Assembly: GCF_016865255.1 (NCBI RefSeq)
Contig: NZ_CP033381.1
Span: forward strand, 248,001-312,000
Length of the DNA stretch: 64,000 nt
Direction: 5' to 3'
DNA from: Methylomonas sp. LW13
GTDB taxonomy: Bacteria > Pseudomonadota > Gammaproteobacteria > Methylococcales > Methylomonadaceae
Of the stretch, positions 50,712 through 58,507 are shown piece by piece. The position numbers and the translations under genes are program-made. The notes beneath the pieces are model-generated. The model was not told the DNA's origin and ran no database searches. It saw only the letters and a program-made list of their open reading frames with translations. How positions within the stretch are numbered: the first letter of the stretch is position 1; each line of letters opens with the position of its first letter.

Positions 50712-53700
50712 TCAAGCTTCTGATTTCGGCACGCCCACTTGAGGCTGTGATTTTTTCCAAAGCCCACCACCGATAAAACAGTTCCAGCCCCAGCGCAGCC
50801 AATTCAACAACGCTGCGGCCATCCACAAAGACCAAGCCAGCATCAGAATCCGGTAAGCCAGCAAAGGCAGGCTTACGACTGTGGCAACGGCCAACTGCGG
50901 GCCATTGCGATCCTGATACCAATTCAACAAAGTTGCAGAGGATTGATTTCCGGCAATTTGCATATCCGGTTCGCCCAGCAGGCCCTGCTCAACGGCAATC
51001 GCTATTAACAATAGCGACAACAGCGTCAAGCCGGCCAAGCCGATTTGCGCCAGATTGAACCAACGCGGCCGCTGCGGCGCATGATGGGCGCGGAATCCCA
51101 ATGCAAACAACCAGCCCACCACTAAAAATGCGGCAGCGATATGCAGTTGGCTCAGACCGATCAACAATAAAAACCACTGCCAATGCTGCAACGGCGTAAT
51201 GCTCAGCTTGCCGAAGCCGAATGCCAATAAGGCCAGTACGATCAGCAAACCCCAAATCAACACGGCCGGACCAAATTTTGGGCCGAAGGTCCACAGCAAC
51301 CAACGTTGTTGCGGCATCAGCACTTGAATGCGGCTGTTGACGCTGGCAACACCAAGATCGACCAGCGGCGTGCGCAACAGCACGCCCGGTTCTTTAGTCG
51401 TTTGCCAATTCAGCACGATTTGCTGGGTGCCGGGATGTATCGGCAAGCTGACCGTCGCGCCTTGCTGGCGAATCGGCTGACTGACACCATCTATCGTCAC
51501 ACTTTGCAGCTCCGCCTGTTCCGGCAGTTTTACGGGGTGTTGGCCGCCTTTGGAGCTGCGGATGCTCAAAATCAGTTCGACCGTTTCGCTGCGTTGCCCC
51601 GGCTTGACCGCTAATTCGCTTCTATCGATAGTCAGGGTTGAGCCGACCACCGCTTGCGGTCGGCCGATAGTCAGATTGACCTTTTCGCCCGGCCAGGGCC
51701 GCCACTCCGGCAGCCACTGGCCCTGCCCGTCCTGGTGATGCACCACCGCGATACCGTCGGCTTGTAAATGCCAGATGGGGCTGACATCGGCGCGCCACAC
51801 CTCGGTCCATTGCGGCGTGTCGGCGGCTTGCAAGGTCAATTGCTCGGTTTTTGCCAGTGCCGACTCCCATTCCAAAGTGGCTTGACCGGCCGCCATGTTC
51901 ACCAATACTTTACCGTCCTTGATTCGCACTTGCGGACTGGTGACCGCTTCGCCCGGCAACAACGGTAGCTCCAGTGACACCGGACTGAGTGCGCCGGCCA
52001 ATTGCTCGACGCGGGTGGTCACCCGCCAGTCCAAGCCCAAATGCAGGGTTCTTTCCACCCGCACGAATGCCGGCAAGGCAGTTTGTTGCAGCTTGTTTTT
52101 TGGCCCTGTATCGAGTTGTAGACGGCTGAACTCGAGTTGCGGACCGACTTTGCCGTCTTCATACAAACCATCCACCCGCCAGCCGTCGGCATTGACGCTG
52201 GCGTGTTGCGGCGGCAATGGCAGCGGCAAACTAAATTTATCCTGCGCGGCATAACGGCTCTGCATTGTTACCTTGTGTATGCCGGCATTCACGACCAGCC
52301 ACAAGCTGCCGTCATCCTGCCGAATCAAGGCTTGCGCCTCGCCGCCATCGACGCTGACTTGCTCCGGAAACCATTGCTCAAGCTGAGCCGGCAGCGGTAT
52401 CGCCAAGTCTTGTTGCGCATGCAATTGCAGTTCGATGCGCAACATCTCCGGCTTTACCATTAATTGCATGTCGGCGATCTGCGCGCAGTTGGGCAGGCAT
52501 TGCGGTGCTTGCAGCAGGCGGGCTTTCAGTTGCTCCAGCATTTGCGCATCGGGCAGATCGGCATAAGTCTTTTCGCTGGGTGCCATCAACAGCGGCAGCA
52601 ACAACAGACAGCTTAAACCCGGCAGAGACAAGCGCCAGTTACTGGCGATGGCGCCGAGCATTTTCAAAACCAATACCGCCACTAGTGCGGCCTGGGCAAA
52701 GTGCAGCAACATCATCATAAATGGCGACAAATACCAGAGTCCGATTTGCTGCCCATTATCGACCGCGCCGTTCCAGCTCAAATCCACCTTCTGCCAGCCC
52801 CAGTGTGGCAGACCAGGACCGGTTTGCAAATTGGCTTCCGGATCGACCCGTTGCAAAATGGCCGAGCTGCCGCCGTAAGGGGAGACAGGTACAACCGATT
52901 TTTTAAAATAAACTCCGCGCTCAGCTTCGCCCGAATCACTCCGTTCCGGCGCCATCGCCGAATCCGTCATCTGCTCAACTTGCATCGCCATCGGTGCCGC
53001 TGCACTCGCCATCGAATGCAGGCGTTGAATAGACTGCTCCGGCAACTCCAACTGCGGGTATATACCGATACGAATCTGCTCTATCATGAACGGAATAGTC
53101 AGCATCAGCAGCGCCAGCCAACTGGCGTTGCGATACCATCGCAGCCATTGCGCGAAACCACCTACCGGCAATACCCGTAACAGAGCCAGTACCGCCAGCA
53201 CGTTCAACCAGATCAGGCGCGGCGCGTCTGCCTCATGCCAAATCAACGTCAAACTCAACAAGGCAAATGCGCCCCATTGCGGCGACCAGATGCGCCCCAC
53301 CGCCAATCCGGCGATCAAGACCAAGAACAAATCCAGCAAAGTCCAGCAGCTCAACCAGCTATTCGGCACATTATCTACGCCACTGACCGCCAGCAAGCGC
53401 CAGCCGGGTGGAATGTTCAGTTCAGCCTGTACTTGTTGAAATCGCTGCTGCCAGCCGCTGGCATTGATCGAACCCAAATCGGCTTCGATCCGGCTGTCGG
53501 CATTCAGCTGGATGGCACCGCGGCGCACTTCCACGCCCTGTTTGCCATCCGCCAGTTGCGTGATCAATTGGCTCTGACCGTCCAGTTGCACTTGGCCCAG
53601 TCCCAGCTCGGGCACCGCGTTCAAACGCCAGTCGCGACTCATCGTACCGGTGATGTTATCGCTGACCGTGTAACCGCCGCCCTCGAAGTCCAGCCACAGC

Positions 53701-54755
53701 GTGCGCTTCAACTTGAGTTGATTCGGTTCGGGCTCAGGGTCGCCGCGGCGCATGACCTTAAACTTCATGCTCTCGCCTTGCTTGAGTTGATAGGTAGGTA
53801 AATGCTGCCATTCCGCGGGCAGATTGGTTTGACTGCCGTCTATCGCGGTCAAATTCTCGATCTCCACCAGACGCAAGGCCGGCACGGCCTGGAATGCCCA
53901 CAACTCTTGCGCCGGCCAGTTCTCGTCCTTTACAGCCAAATCCAGTTGCGTCAAGGCTTGCGGGTGGCGGCCATGAATTTCGATACTCCAACGCCCCGGC
54001 CGTACTTGCACCAATAACCGCCCGTTACCGTCCAGGCGAGCCGGCAACGAGCTATTCAACGCCACCGGGATAAAGTTAGGCAGTAAAGCATAAGGAAACT
54101 CAATCTCCCGCGCCTTGCCGGAAACTTCCAAATCCAGCCGGGTAATGACTTGCAGCGGCACCTCGTCCTGCACCTGCCGGAATACTTGCAGGTCCAGCCT
54201 ATCCTGCTCCCGGTCGGCAGTGTCGGCGTTCTCGGTATTCAGCCACAAGGCACCTTGCTTGATGGGTGGATACGCGACCGGTTTATCGTTGACGCTGAGC
54301 TGAATCAAGCCGCTGGCTTCGGGTAAGGCTAATTGTTCCGGCAAGTTTTCCCAGAAAAATTCGCCGCTGATCTGGTAGCGGCCGGCGGGCAAGTGCAGGG
54401 CCGGCTTACCGTCTTTTTCTACGACCGGCTGGGTTTGTTTGTTGACGGTGACCGCCTGCGGCCAATGTTGCGTGTCGCCCGGCAAGCTAATCCAATCCTG
54501 GCGATACACGGTCCATTCGGCAACGAAGCTACCGTGCTTGGCTTGTAAATTCAGGTGCAGAGCGCCCGGCCAGGCGCAGTGTTTTTGTTGGAAATCGTCG
54601 AAGATAAACGGGCAACGATACTGGGTTTCATCCGCCAACACCCAGTTGACCCAGGGTTTTAACGGTTCCGGAACGTCTTGCATGTCCAACGCCCTTGCCG
54701 TTTGCAACGGTGCCAGCCCAAGCAGTAGCCACAGCATAAAAACCAATCGTCCCAT
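50712..54755 (-). CDS. Very large multi-domain membrane protein with internal duplication, unknown
   Basis: 1347 residues. Signal peptide (LVFMLWLLLGLAPLQTARA), a large beta-rich extracytoplasmic region (about 25-470), a block of membrane helices (about 470-570, e.g. LLDLFLVLIAGLAVGRIW), a short outer loop ending GPGLPHWGWQKVDLSWNG, two more helices, a second beta-rich region (about 735-1150) and a final block of five to six helices. The two outer regions open similarly: a Cys-containing helix (VLADETQYRCPFI / QAPQCLPNCAQIA) and amphipathic strands (ALHLNLQAKH / LRIELQLHAQ). I infer an ancient tandem duplication. No enzyme motif seen; no family name offered. Confidence 0.8.
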   Translation of the reverse strand: MGRLVFMLWLLLGLAPLQTARALDMQDVPEPLKPWVNWVLADETQYRCPFIFDDFQQKHCAWPGALHLNLQAKHGSFVAEWTVYRQDWISLPGDTQHWPQAVTVNKQTQPVVEKDGKPALHLPAGRYQISGEFFWENLPEQLALPEASGLIQLSVNDKPVAYPPIKQGALWLNTENADTADREQDRLDLQVFRQVQDEVPLQVITRLDLEVSGKAREIEFPYALLPNFIPVALNSSLPARLDGNGRLLVQVRPGRWSIEIHGRHPQALTQLDLAVKDENWPAQELWAFQAVPALRLVEIENLTAIDGSQTNLPAEWQHLPTYQLKQGESMKFKVMRRGDPEPEPNQLKLKRTLWLDFEGGGYTVSDNITGTMSRDWRLNAVPELGLGQVQLDGQSQLITQLADGKQGVEVRRGAIQLNADSRIEADLGSINASGWQQRFQQVQAELNIPPGWRLLAVSGVDNVPNSWLSCWTLLDLFLVLIAGLAVGRIWSPQWGAFALLSLTLIWHEADAPRLIWLNVLAVLALLRVLPVGGFAQWLRWYRNASWLALLMLTIPFMIEQIRIGIYPQLELPEQSIQRLHSMASAAAPMAMQVEQMTDSAMAPERSDSGEAERGVYFKKSVVPVSPYGGSSAILQRVDPEANLQTGPGLPHWGWQKVDLSWNGAVDNGQQIGLWYLSPFMMMLLHFAQAALVAVLVLKMLGAIASNWRLSLPGLSCLLLLPLLMAPSEKTYADLPDAQMLEQLKARLLQAPQCLPNCAQIADMQLMVKPEMLRIELQLHAQQDLAIPLPAQLEQWFPEQVSVDGGEAQALIRQDDGSLWLVVNAGIHKVTMQSRYAAQDKFSLPLPLPPQHASVNADGWRVDGLYEDGKVGPQLEFSRLQLDTGPKNKLQQTALPAFVRVERTLHLGLDWRVTTRVEQLAGALSPVSLELPLLPGEAVTSPQVRIKDGKVLVNMAAGQATLEWESALAKTEQLTLQAADTPQWTEVWRADVSPIWHLQADGIAVVHHQDGQGQWLPEWRPWPGEKVNLTIGRPQAVVGSTLTIDRSELAVKPGQRSETVELILSIRSSKGGQHPVKLPEQAELQSVTIDGVSQPIRQQGATVSLPIHPGTQQIVLNWQTTKEPGVLLRTPLVDLGVASVNSRIQVLMPQQRWLLWTFGPKFGPAVLIWGLLIVLALLAFGFGKLSITPLQHWQWFLLLIGLSQLHIAAAFLVVGWLFALGFRAHHAPQRPRWFNLAQIGLAGLTLLSLLLIAIAVEQGLLGEPDMQIAGNQSSATLLNWYQDRNGPQLAVATVVSLPLLAYRILMLAWSLWMAAALLNWLRWGWNCFIGGGLWKKSQPQVGVPKSEA

Positions 54756-55012
54756 ATTATCCTCCCGCCTTCATCCCATTTAAGGGACTTGATAAACATC
54801 ACAGAAAACTCTCCCTCCGCACCCAGTGGCATAAAGGGATTTATGTATCTTAACATTCGTCATGCTTATCTAGCGTGGGGGCGATTTATCCCCAGCCGGG
54901 CTAAAGCTGGTGAAATTGAGCAATCTCCGGTTTTTGCTTTTAAGTCGCTGCGCCGTCTGCCTCTTGTAGCTATTTGTTTGATGGTGCCGGGGAAATCTTT
55001 ATCAGCGGCGGA
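54756..55012. other. Intergenic region without recognised gene
   Basis: 257 bases between dgkA's stop and the start of the large membrane protein gene. An 82-codon plus-strand frame (54789-55037) crosses it and overlaps dgkA, but has no ribosome binding site or family resemblance. It must contain the promoter of the large gene; I could not place it. Confidence 0.4.
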
Positions 55013-55399
55013 TCAAGCGATTAACGACCCTAAGTAGCTGAGCTCCGAGAGCATGACCACTGCCCAAATCAGAATGCTGATGCCGGCAGCGGCTGCGGCA
55101 ATATCCTTGATGACGCGGATTTTTTCATTTTGCCGAGTTTCCACGAAATCGCACAGCGCCTCTATCGTGGTGTTAAACATTTCGCATATCAGCATCAGCC
55201 CAGTGGCGGTAAGTACCGAGATGAAATCCACCCATTGGCGAAAATAAAAGCATACGGCCAAAATCAACACGGACAGTACGACCTTATAGGCCACACTAAA
55301 ATCATAAACAACCGCGTAGCGCAGACCAGACAAACAGACCTTCAATTTTCTAAAAGGGTGATAACCGCTCTGTCCGGTATTAAGAAATTTGTTTCGCAT
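55013..55399 (-). CDS. dgkA: Diacylglycerol kinase
   Basis: 128-residue trimeric inner-membrane kinase recycling diacylglycerol to phosphatidate. Three membrane helices (VVLSVLILAVCFYF; VLTATGLMLICEMFN; AAAAAGISILIWAVVML). The catalytic/ATP motif CEMFNTTIEALCDFV contains the conserved Glu-x-x-Asn-Thr-x-Ile-Glu, and KDIAAAAAGISIL the conserved Lys-Asp. It starts three bases after the PAP2 phosphatase stop, so lipid dephosphorylation and rephosphorylation enzymes share a unit. Confidence 0.93.
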   Translation of the reverse strand: MRNKFLNTGQSGYHPFRKLKVCLSGLRYAVVYDFSVAYKVVLSVLILAVCFYFRQWVDFISVLTATGLMLICEMFNTTIEALCDFVETRQNEKIRVIKDIAAAAAGISILIWAVVMLSELSYLGSLIA

Positions 55400-55402
55400 G
55401 AC

Positions 55403-56038
55403 TCACCTGATGAAGATGCCGCCGTTTTGCAGCAGATTAATTAAACCCAGCACCCACAATAGTCCCAGTAAGGCGCCAGCTAGTACATCCGAGGGGAAAT
55501 GAACTTGCAGATAGACTCGTGAGACGGCAACCAGGGATACCGTCAATAGCGTAAACCCGGTCAAAGCGTAAAAGTTAAGCCCCAGTTTGTCGGGTTTGCA
55601 CATCCAGCATAAGGCCGTAGCAAAGGCAACGATTTGCGCGGTGTGGGCACTTGGGAAGGAGGCGTCCAAGGGGATTTCACCCACAACGGGGAAAAAGTCG
55701 GGCCGCGGGCGAGCGAACCAAAGCTTGGCGAGACGGCTGAACAGGGCTGCACCCGTTAGGCTCAAGACCATCAACCCTGCCTCTTTGATACGGCTGTTTC
55801 TCACCAGAACACCGCTTAGCACTGCGGTTATCGGGGCCAGAATGAACAGCGAACCCGCCCAGGTGATGGCTGCAAAAAAACGATCCAGCAAGATACTTCT
55901 GATGCCGTGCGCGGTACTCATTAGAACGCGATCCCACGGGTGCCAATGCACACTGAAGCGCTCGATAAAAACCAACAGTGCGATTGCCGTTAACCAACAT
56001 CCAAACGTCGGGAGATATTTCAAGCCTAACATTTTCAT
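55403..56038 (-). CDS. PAP2-family membrane phosphatase
   Basis: 211 residues, about six membrane helices. All three active-site motifs are present: KLWFARPRP (KxxxxxxRP), FPSAHT (PSxH) and SRVYLQVHFPSDV (SRxxxxxHxxxD). Family members remove phosphate from undecaprenyl diphosphate, phosphatidate or lipid A. The paired dgkA gene directly downstream suggests a phosphatidate/diacylglycerol or undecaprenyl cycle; uppP elsewhere in the window covers the same reaction by another fold. Confidence 0.92.
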   Translation of the reverse strand: MKMLGLKYLPTFGCWLTAIALLVFIERFSVHWHPWDRVLMSTAHGIRSILLDRFFAAITWAGSLFILAPITAVLSGVLVRNSRIKEAGLMVLSLTGAALFSRLAKLWFARPRPDFFPVVGEIPLDASFPSAHTAQIVAFATALCWMCKPDKLGLNFYALTGFTLLTVSLVAVSRVYLQVHFPSDVLAGALLGLLWVLGLINLLQNGGIFIR

Positions 56039-56108
56039 TATTTTGCCTCCGCGTTAGCCAACCACTAATCCGGCCGTTGAATCTCGCGGTTTCCGGGCAG
56101 TCGAGAGT

Positions 56109-56150
56109 GTCATTGTTACCATGGATTCCGGCTTTTGCCGGAAACATCTA
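56109..56150. repeat. Dispersed-type palindromic repeat (translated 'FPAKAGIH')
   Basis: TTCCGGC (56126-56132) and GCCGGAA (56137-56143) form a stem around TTTT within ATGGATTCCGGCTTTTGCC. The minus-strand translation begins MFPAKAGIHGNND, a signature of abundant intergenic repeats in proteobacterial genomes. The 347-base gap 56039-56385 holds nothing else recognisable except the ribosome binding site GAGGTG of the next gene. Confidence 0.55.
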
Positions 56151-56385
56151 CTTCCAAACCGCGGCTTGCCGCTTCGCCTGTCATGCGTGTTGGTGTATTA
56201 CCGACAAATTGTTGGGAAAACGGCAGGGTTTTAGGTGCTGATAAGTTAATTTTTTCTTATGTGACAGTAGCTTATGTTTCGTGGGTGGTGGCATTCTAAT
56301 TGCTAAGCAAGAGTCGCCGGCATAGGCCTTGTTGACTTTGCAACCTGGTTTGGCCGGTATTCTTTATTAGTCATGAGGTGTTGAT

Positions 56386-56691
56386 ATGTTCGAAGCCATT
56401 GTATTGTTCATACTGAGCGGCCTGGTCGCTGCGTGCGCATACTCGTCTCAGGGTTGCGAACTTTCCTTTTTCGGCAAACTATTTCGTTCCGCTAAAGGCC
56501 AAACGCCAGCAACTTCGACCAGCCAGTCTGTCGCTACTGACAGCACGGAACCAAGCTCCAGTTTTCTGGAACAGCTGCAAAGCGAAATTGAAGCCACTTT
56601 ATTTCCGCGTCCTACGGACTCGGTATTGCGGCGTCATTACGATGCCTTGGTTGCTGTGGAAGTGAAAAACCGGTTGAGCTTTTTTAGCTGA
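56386..56691 (+). CDS. Small hypothetical membrane-anchored protein
   Basis: 101 residues with GAGGTG nine bases before the ATG. One N-terminal hydrophobic segment (AIVLFILSGLVAACAYSS), a Cys (SSQGCELSFFGKLF), a Ser/Thr-rich linker (ATSTSQSVATDSTEPSSS) and a C-terminal helical part (FLEQLQSEIEATLF; VLRRHYDALVAVEVKNRL) that looks like a conserved short domain. I do not recognise the family. Stands alone. Confidence 0.65.
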   Translation: MFEAIVLFILSGLVAACAYSSQGCELSFFGKLFRSAKGQTPATSTSQSVATDSTEPSSSFLEQLQSEIEATLFPRPTDSVLRRHYDALVAVEVKNRLSFFS

Positions 56692-56703
56692 GAGCCGAGG
56701 ATT

Positions 56704-56733
56704 CTATATGCAGCCCAGGCGGGCTGCATATAG
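56704..56733. other. Perfect 13-bp inverted repeat after the small gene
   Basis: CTATATGCAGCCC (56704-56716) pairs with GGGCTGCATATAG (56721-56733) around AGGC. Strong stem placed 12 bases after the stop at 56691; no T-run on either strand, so it may be a terminator of a non-canonical kind or an mRNA-stabilising stem. Confidence 0.5.
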
Positions 56734-56799
56734 AGTCAGTCTCCAGCTTGGTTTTAGTGCCTCGCTGGTGGTAGCGAAAAATCCCCGCATTTCTCTGGC

Positions 56800-57504
56800 T
56801 TAGAAATTGACATTGATATTGGTTAGCCAAACGTGATTGGTGATATCGGGCGAGCCGTAGTTATGGATGTATTGCAATTGATAGCCGGTATCGACATTCA
56901 AATTTTTGGTTACTTTGTAGCCCACCCCGACATAACTGCGATTTTGGTTGATACCGGTTTGCACGGATCGCGCCAGCCGGCCCTCGTCTATGGAATTGAA
57001 ATACACAAACAGCTCATCAAGCGCGATTAGATAAGCTTGGCTGTCCGGTATTGAATAGACTAGACGGAAGCGGTGCCGCATGCGATGGCCGACGTCGCCT
57101 TCGTGGGCAAAGAAGCGTTGCTCGAGACGAAACCGGTACTGAAAATTCAATTGCGACGTCCAATTATCTATCCACTGCACCTGCTGCATCGCATCGTTAG
57201 TGGCCATTTCAAAGTCGGTTTGCTCGTTGTATTCGCCTTGCCAGGTATAACCTAGCCAGAGCTGCAATTTGTTGGTTAGCTTATAGCCGAGCAGTGGACG
57301 GACAATAATTTGATTAAACAAGGTATTGTCGGTTTTGGTGCGCGGTGCCAATTCCAGAAAAACTAAATAGGGGCTGCCGCCGAAATCGGTTTGATAGGTA
57401 TTGCTGATCCAGGTGCTGAAATCGTCTTGCACGGGGCCGGCTTCAACTGCGAACGATGTCAGCGTAAGGCCGGTGAACAGCAGGGCTAAGTGAGTTTTTT
57501 GCAT
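56800..57504 (-). CDS. DUF2490-like outer-membrane/periplasmic beta-barrel protein
   Basis: 234 residues from the ATG at 57504, where a signal peptide starts (THLALLFTGLTLTSFAVEAG). The mature sequence alternates aromatic-rich strands (LQLWLGYTWQGEYNEQTDFE; NFQYRFRLEQRFFAHEGDVG; RMRHRFRLVYSIP; YVGVGYKVTKNLNVDTGYQL) and ends with NVNF, the Phe terminus typical of outer-membrane barrels. The pattern RxRxEQR is the DUF2490 signature. Function unknown. Confidence 0.8.
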   Translation of the reverse strand: MQKTHLALLFTGLTLTSFAVEAGPVQDDFSTWISNTYQTDFGGSPYLVFLELAPRTKTDNTLFNQIIVRPLLGYKLTNKLQLWLGYTWQGEYNEQTDFEMATNDAMQQVQWIDNWTSQLNFQYRFRLEQRFFAHEGDVGHRMRHRFRLVYSIPDSQAYLIALDELFVYFNSIDEGRLARSVQTGINQNRSYVGVGYKVTKNLNVDTGYQLQYIHNYGSPDITNHVWLTNINVNF

Positions 57505-57728
57505 GTGTTGGTACCGAAGAACTTGATTTGAAACGAACGGCGTCACGGTCAGCGGGGCTTTGCGTGTGCGGGTGCACGGTTTATCTGCTGGGGATAAGCT
57601 TATCTCAATTCTTGATAAATGTGCTTACTCAGGGCACGTATTCTGCGTGCTACGCAGAGGCTTAGGTTTATAAGTTTGTTGATTCAGGGAGTCGAGCGTA
57701 AGTCATCTGCTTGCCGCCATGCGGCTTT

Positions 57729-57766
57729 GTAGGAGCGGGAAAACCCGAAAGAGGGTTTTGGCCCGA
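57729..57766. repeat. REP-like palindromic element
   Basis: GTAGGAGCGGGAAAACCC followed by GAAAGA and GGGTTTTGGCCCG forms an imperfect stem (CGGGAAAACCC / GGGTTTTGGCCCG). The GTAGGAGCGGG lead-in resembles REP elements of pseudomonads and related bacteria. It lies in the 394-base gap 57505-57898. The remaining gap sequence shows only the terminator at 57855. Confidence 0.5.
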
Positions 57767-57854
57767 TTACATTGCAGACAAGCTGTTTGCCAAAGAAGTC
57801 TGCAACAGCAAAAGGTATTAAACGGTGACGTGATTTAGAGCGGTTTTAGACAAA

Positions 57855-57873
57855 CCCTCCGGTTGCCGGAGGG
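57855..57873 (-). terminator. Terminator of the gene ending at 57899
   Basis: CCCTCCGG (57855-57862) pairs with CCGGAGGG (57866-57873) around TTG. On the minus strand the stem is followed by TTTGTCT, a short U-rich tail, about 25 bases past the stop. Confidence 0.75.
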
Positions 57874-57898
57874 GGTGTGTCAGCGAAATGAATTCGGC

Positions 57899-58333
57899 TT
57901 AATCGGTCAAGCCGCTTACGCCTTCGACGGACCAATTTTCGAAATCGCTGGCTCCGGAGGTGTCGTCGCCTTTGCCGTATTGGATCCGGCAAGCGTAGTG
58001 ACGCATCACGTTGGGGCTGTCTTTGCCGCTGATTTCCACGTCGGCATTGACAATATATTCGTAGTTGCCGAGAGTCCAGGCATTGGTCGGTTGGCTGGCA
58101 AATGACAGGCTTTGATCTTCGTCGGCTTCGTTTTTGATGTAGGTGTTGCAGTGGGCGAACGCCATAGCGGTCATGTCTGTGCTGATGGACATAGGGTTGG
58201 CCGCGTCCTTGCTTTCCACCAAAAATAAATCGGAAGCGGCGATGTCGTACATAAACGGCAGGAAAAACTTAATCTGAATGGCTAGCAGGCCTGCCAGACA
58301 GACGGCAAATATTATAATTTTCTTTTTATTCAT
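57899..58333 (-). CDS. Hypothetical exported or membrane-anchored protein
   Basis: 144 residues with one N-terminal hydrophobic segment (KKIIIFAVCLAGLLAIQIKFF). The remainder is polar with two cysteines (AHCNTYIKNEADEDQ; YACRIQYGKGDDTSG) and short strands (LGNYEYIVNADVEISGKD), suggesting a small disulfide-containing periplasmic domain. No family recognised. It has its own terminator; the upstream gap 58334-58507 holds no clear promoter by eye. Confidence 0.6.
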   Translation of the reverse strand: MNKKKIIIFAVCLAGLLAIQIKFFLPFMYDIAASDLFLVESKDAANPMSISTDMTAMAFAHCNTYIKNEADEDQSLSFASQPTNAWTLGNYEYIVNADVEISGKDSPNVMRHYACRIQYGKGDDTSGASDFENWSVEGVSGLTD

Positions 58334-58507
58334 GGCTCAAATGGTGGTTTTTATTGGTTTAATTATCTAGCGATCACCCGCGATTCTAACAAAGATCGTG
58401 GACAGTAGGAAATGCCAACCCTCTCCGCCTAATTTACCGTGAATTTAATATTGTCCAAGCGCGCAGTTTTACCGCGTCCGTTTCGGCAAACGCCGGTCTG
58501 GCTTGGC

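Noticed and set aside
54789-55037. 82-codon plus-strand frame in the dgkA gap
   Set aside because: Overlaps dgkA, lacks a ribosome binding site and has no domain-like pattern.
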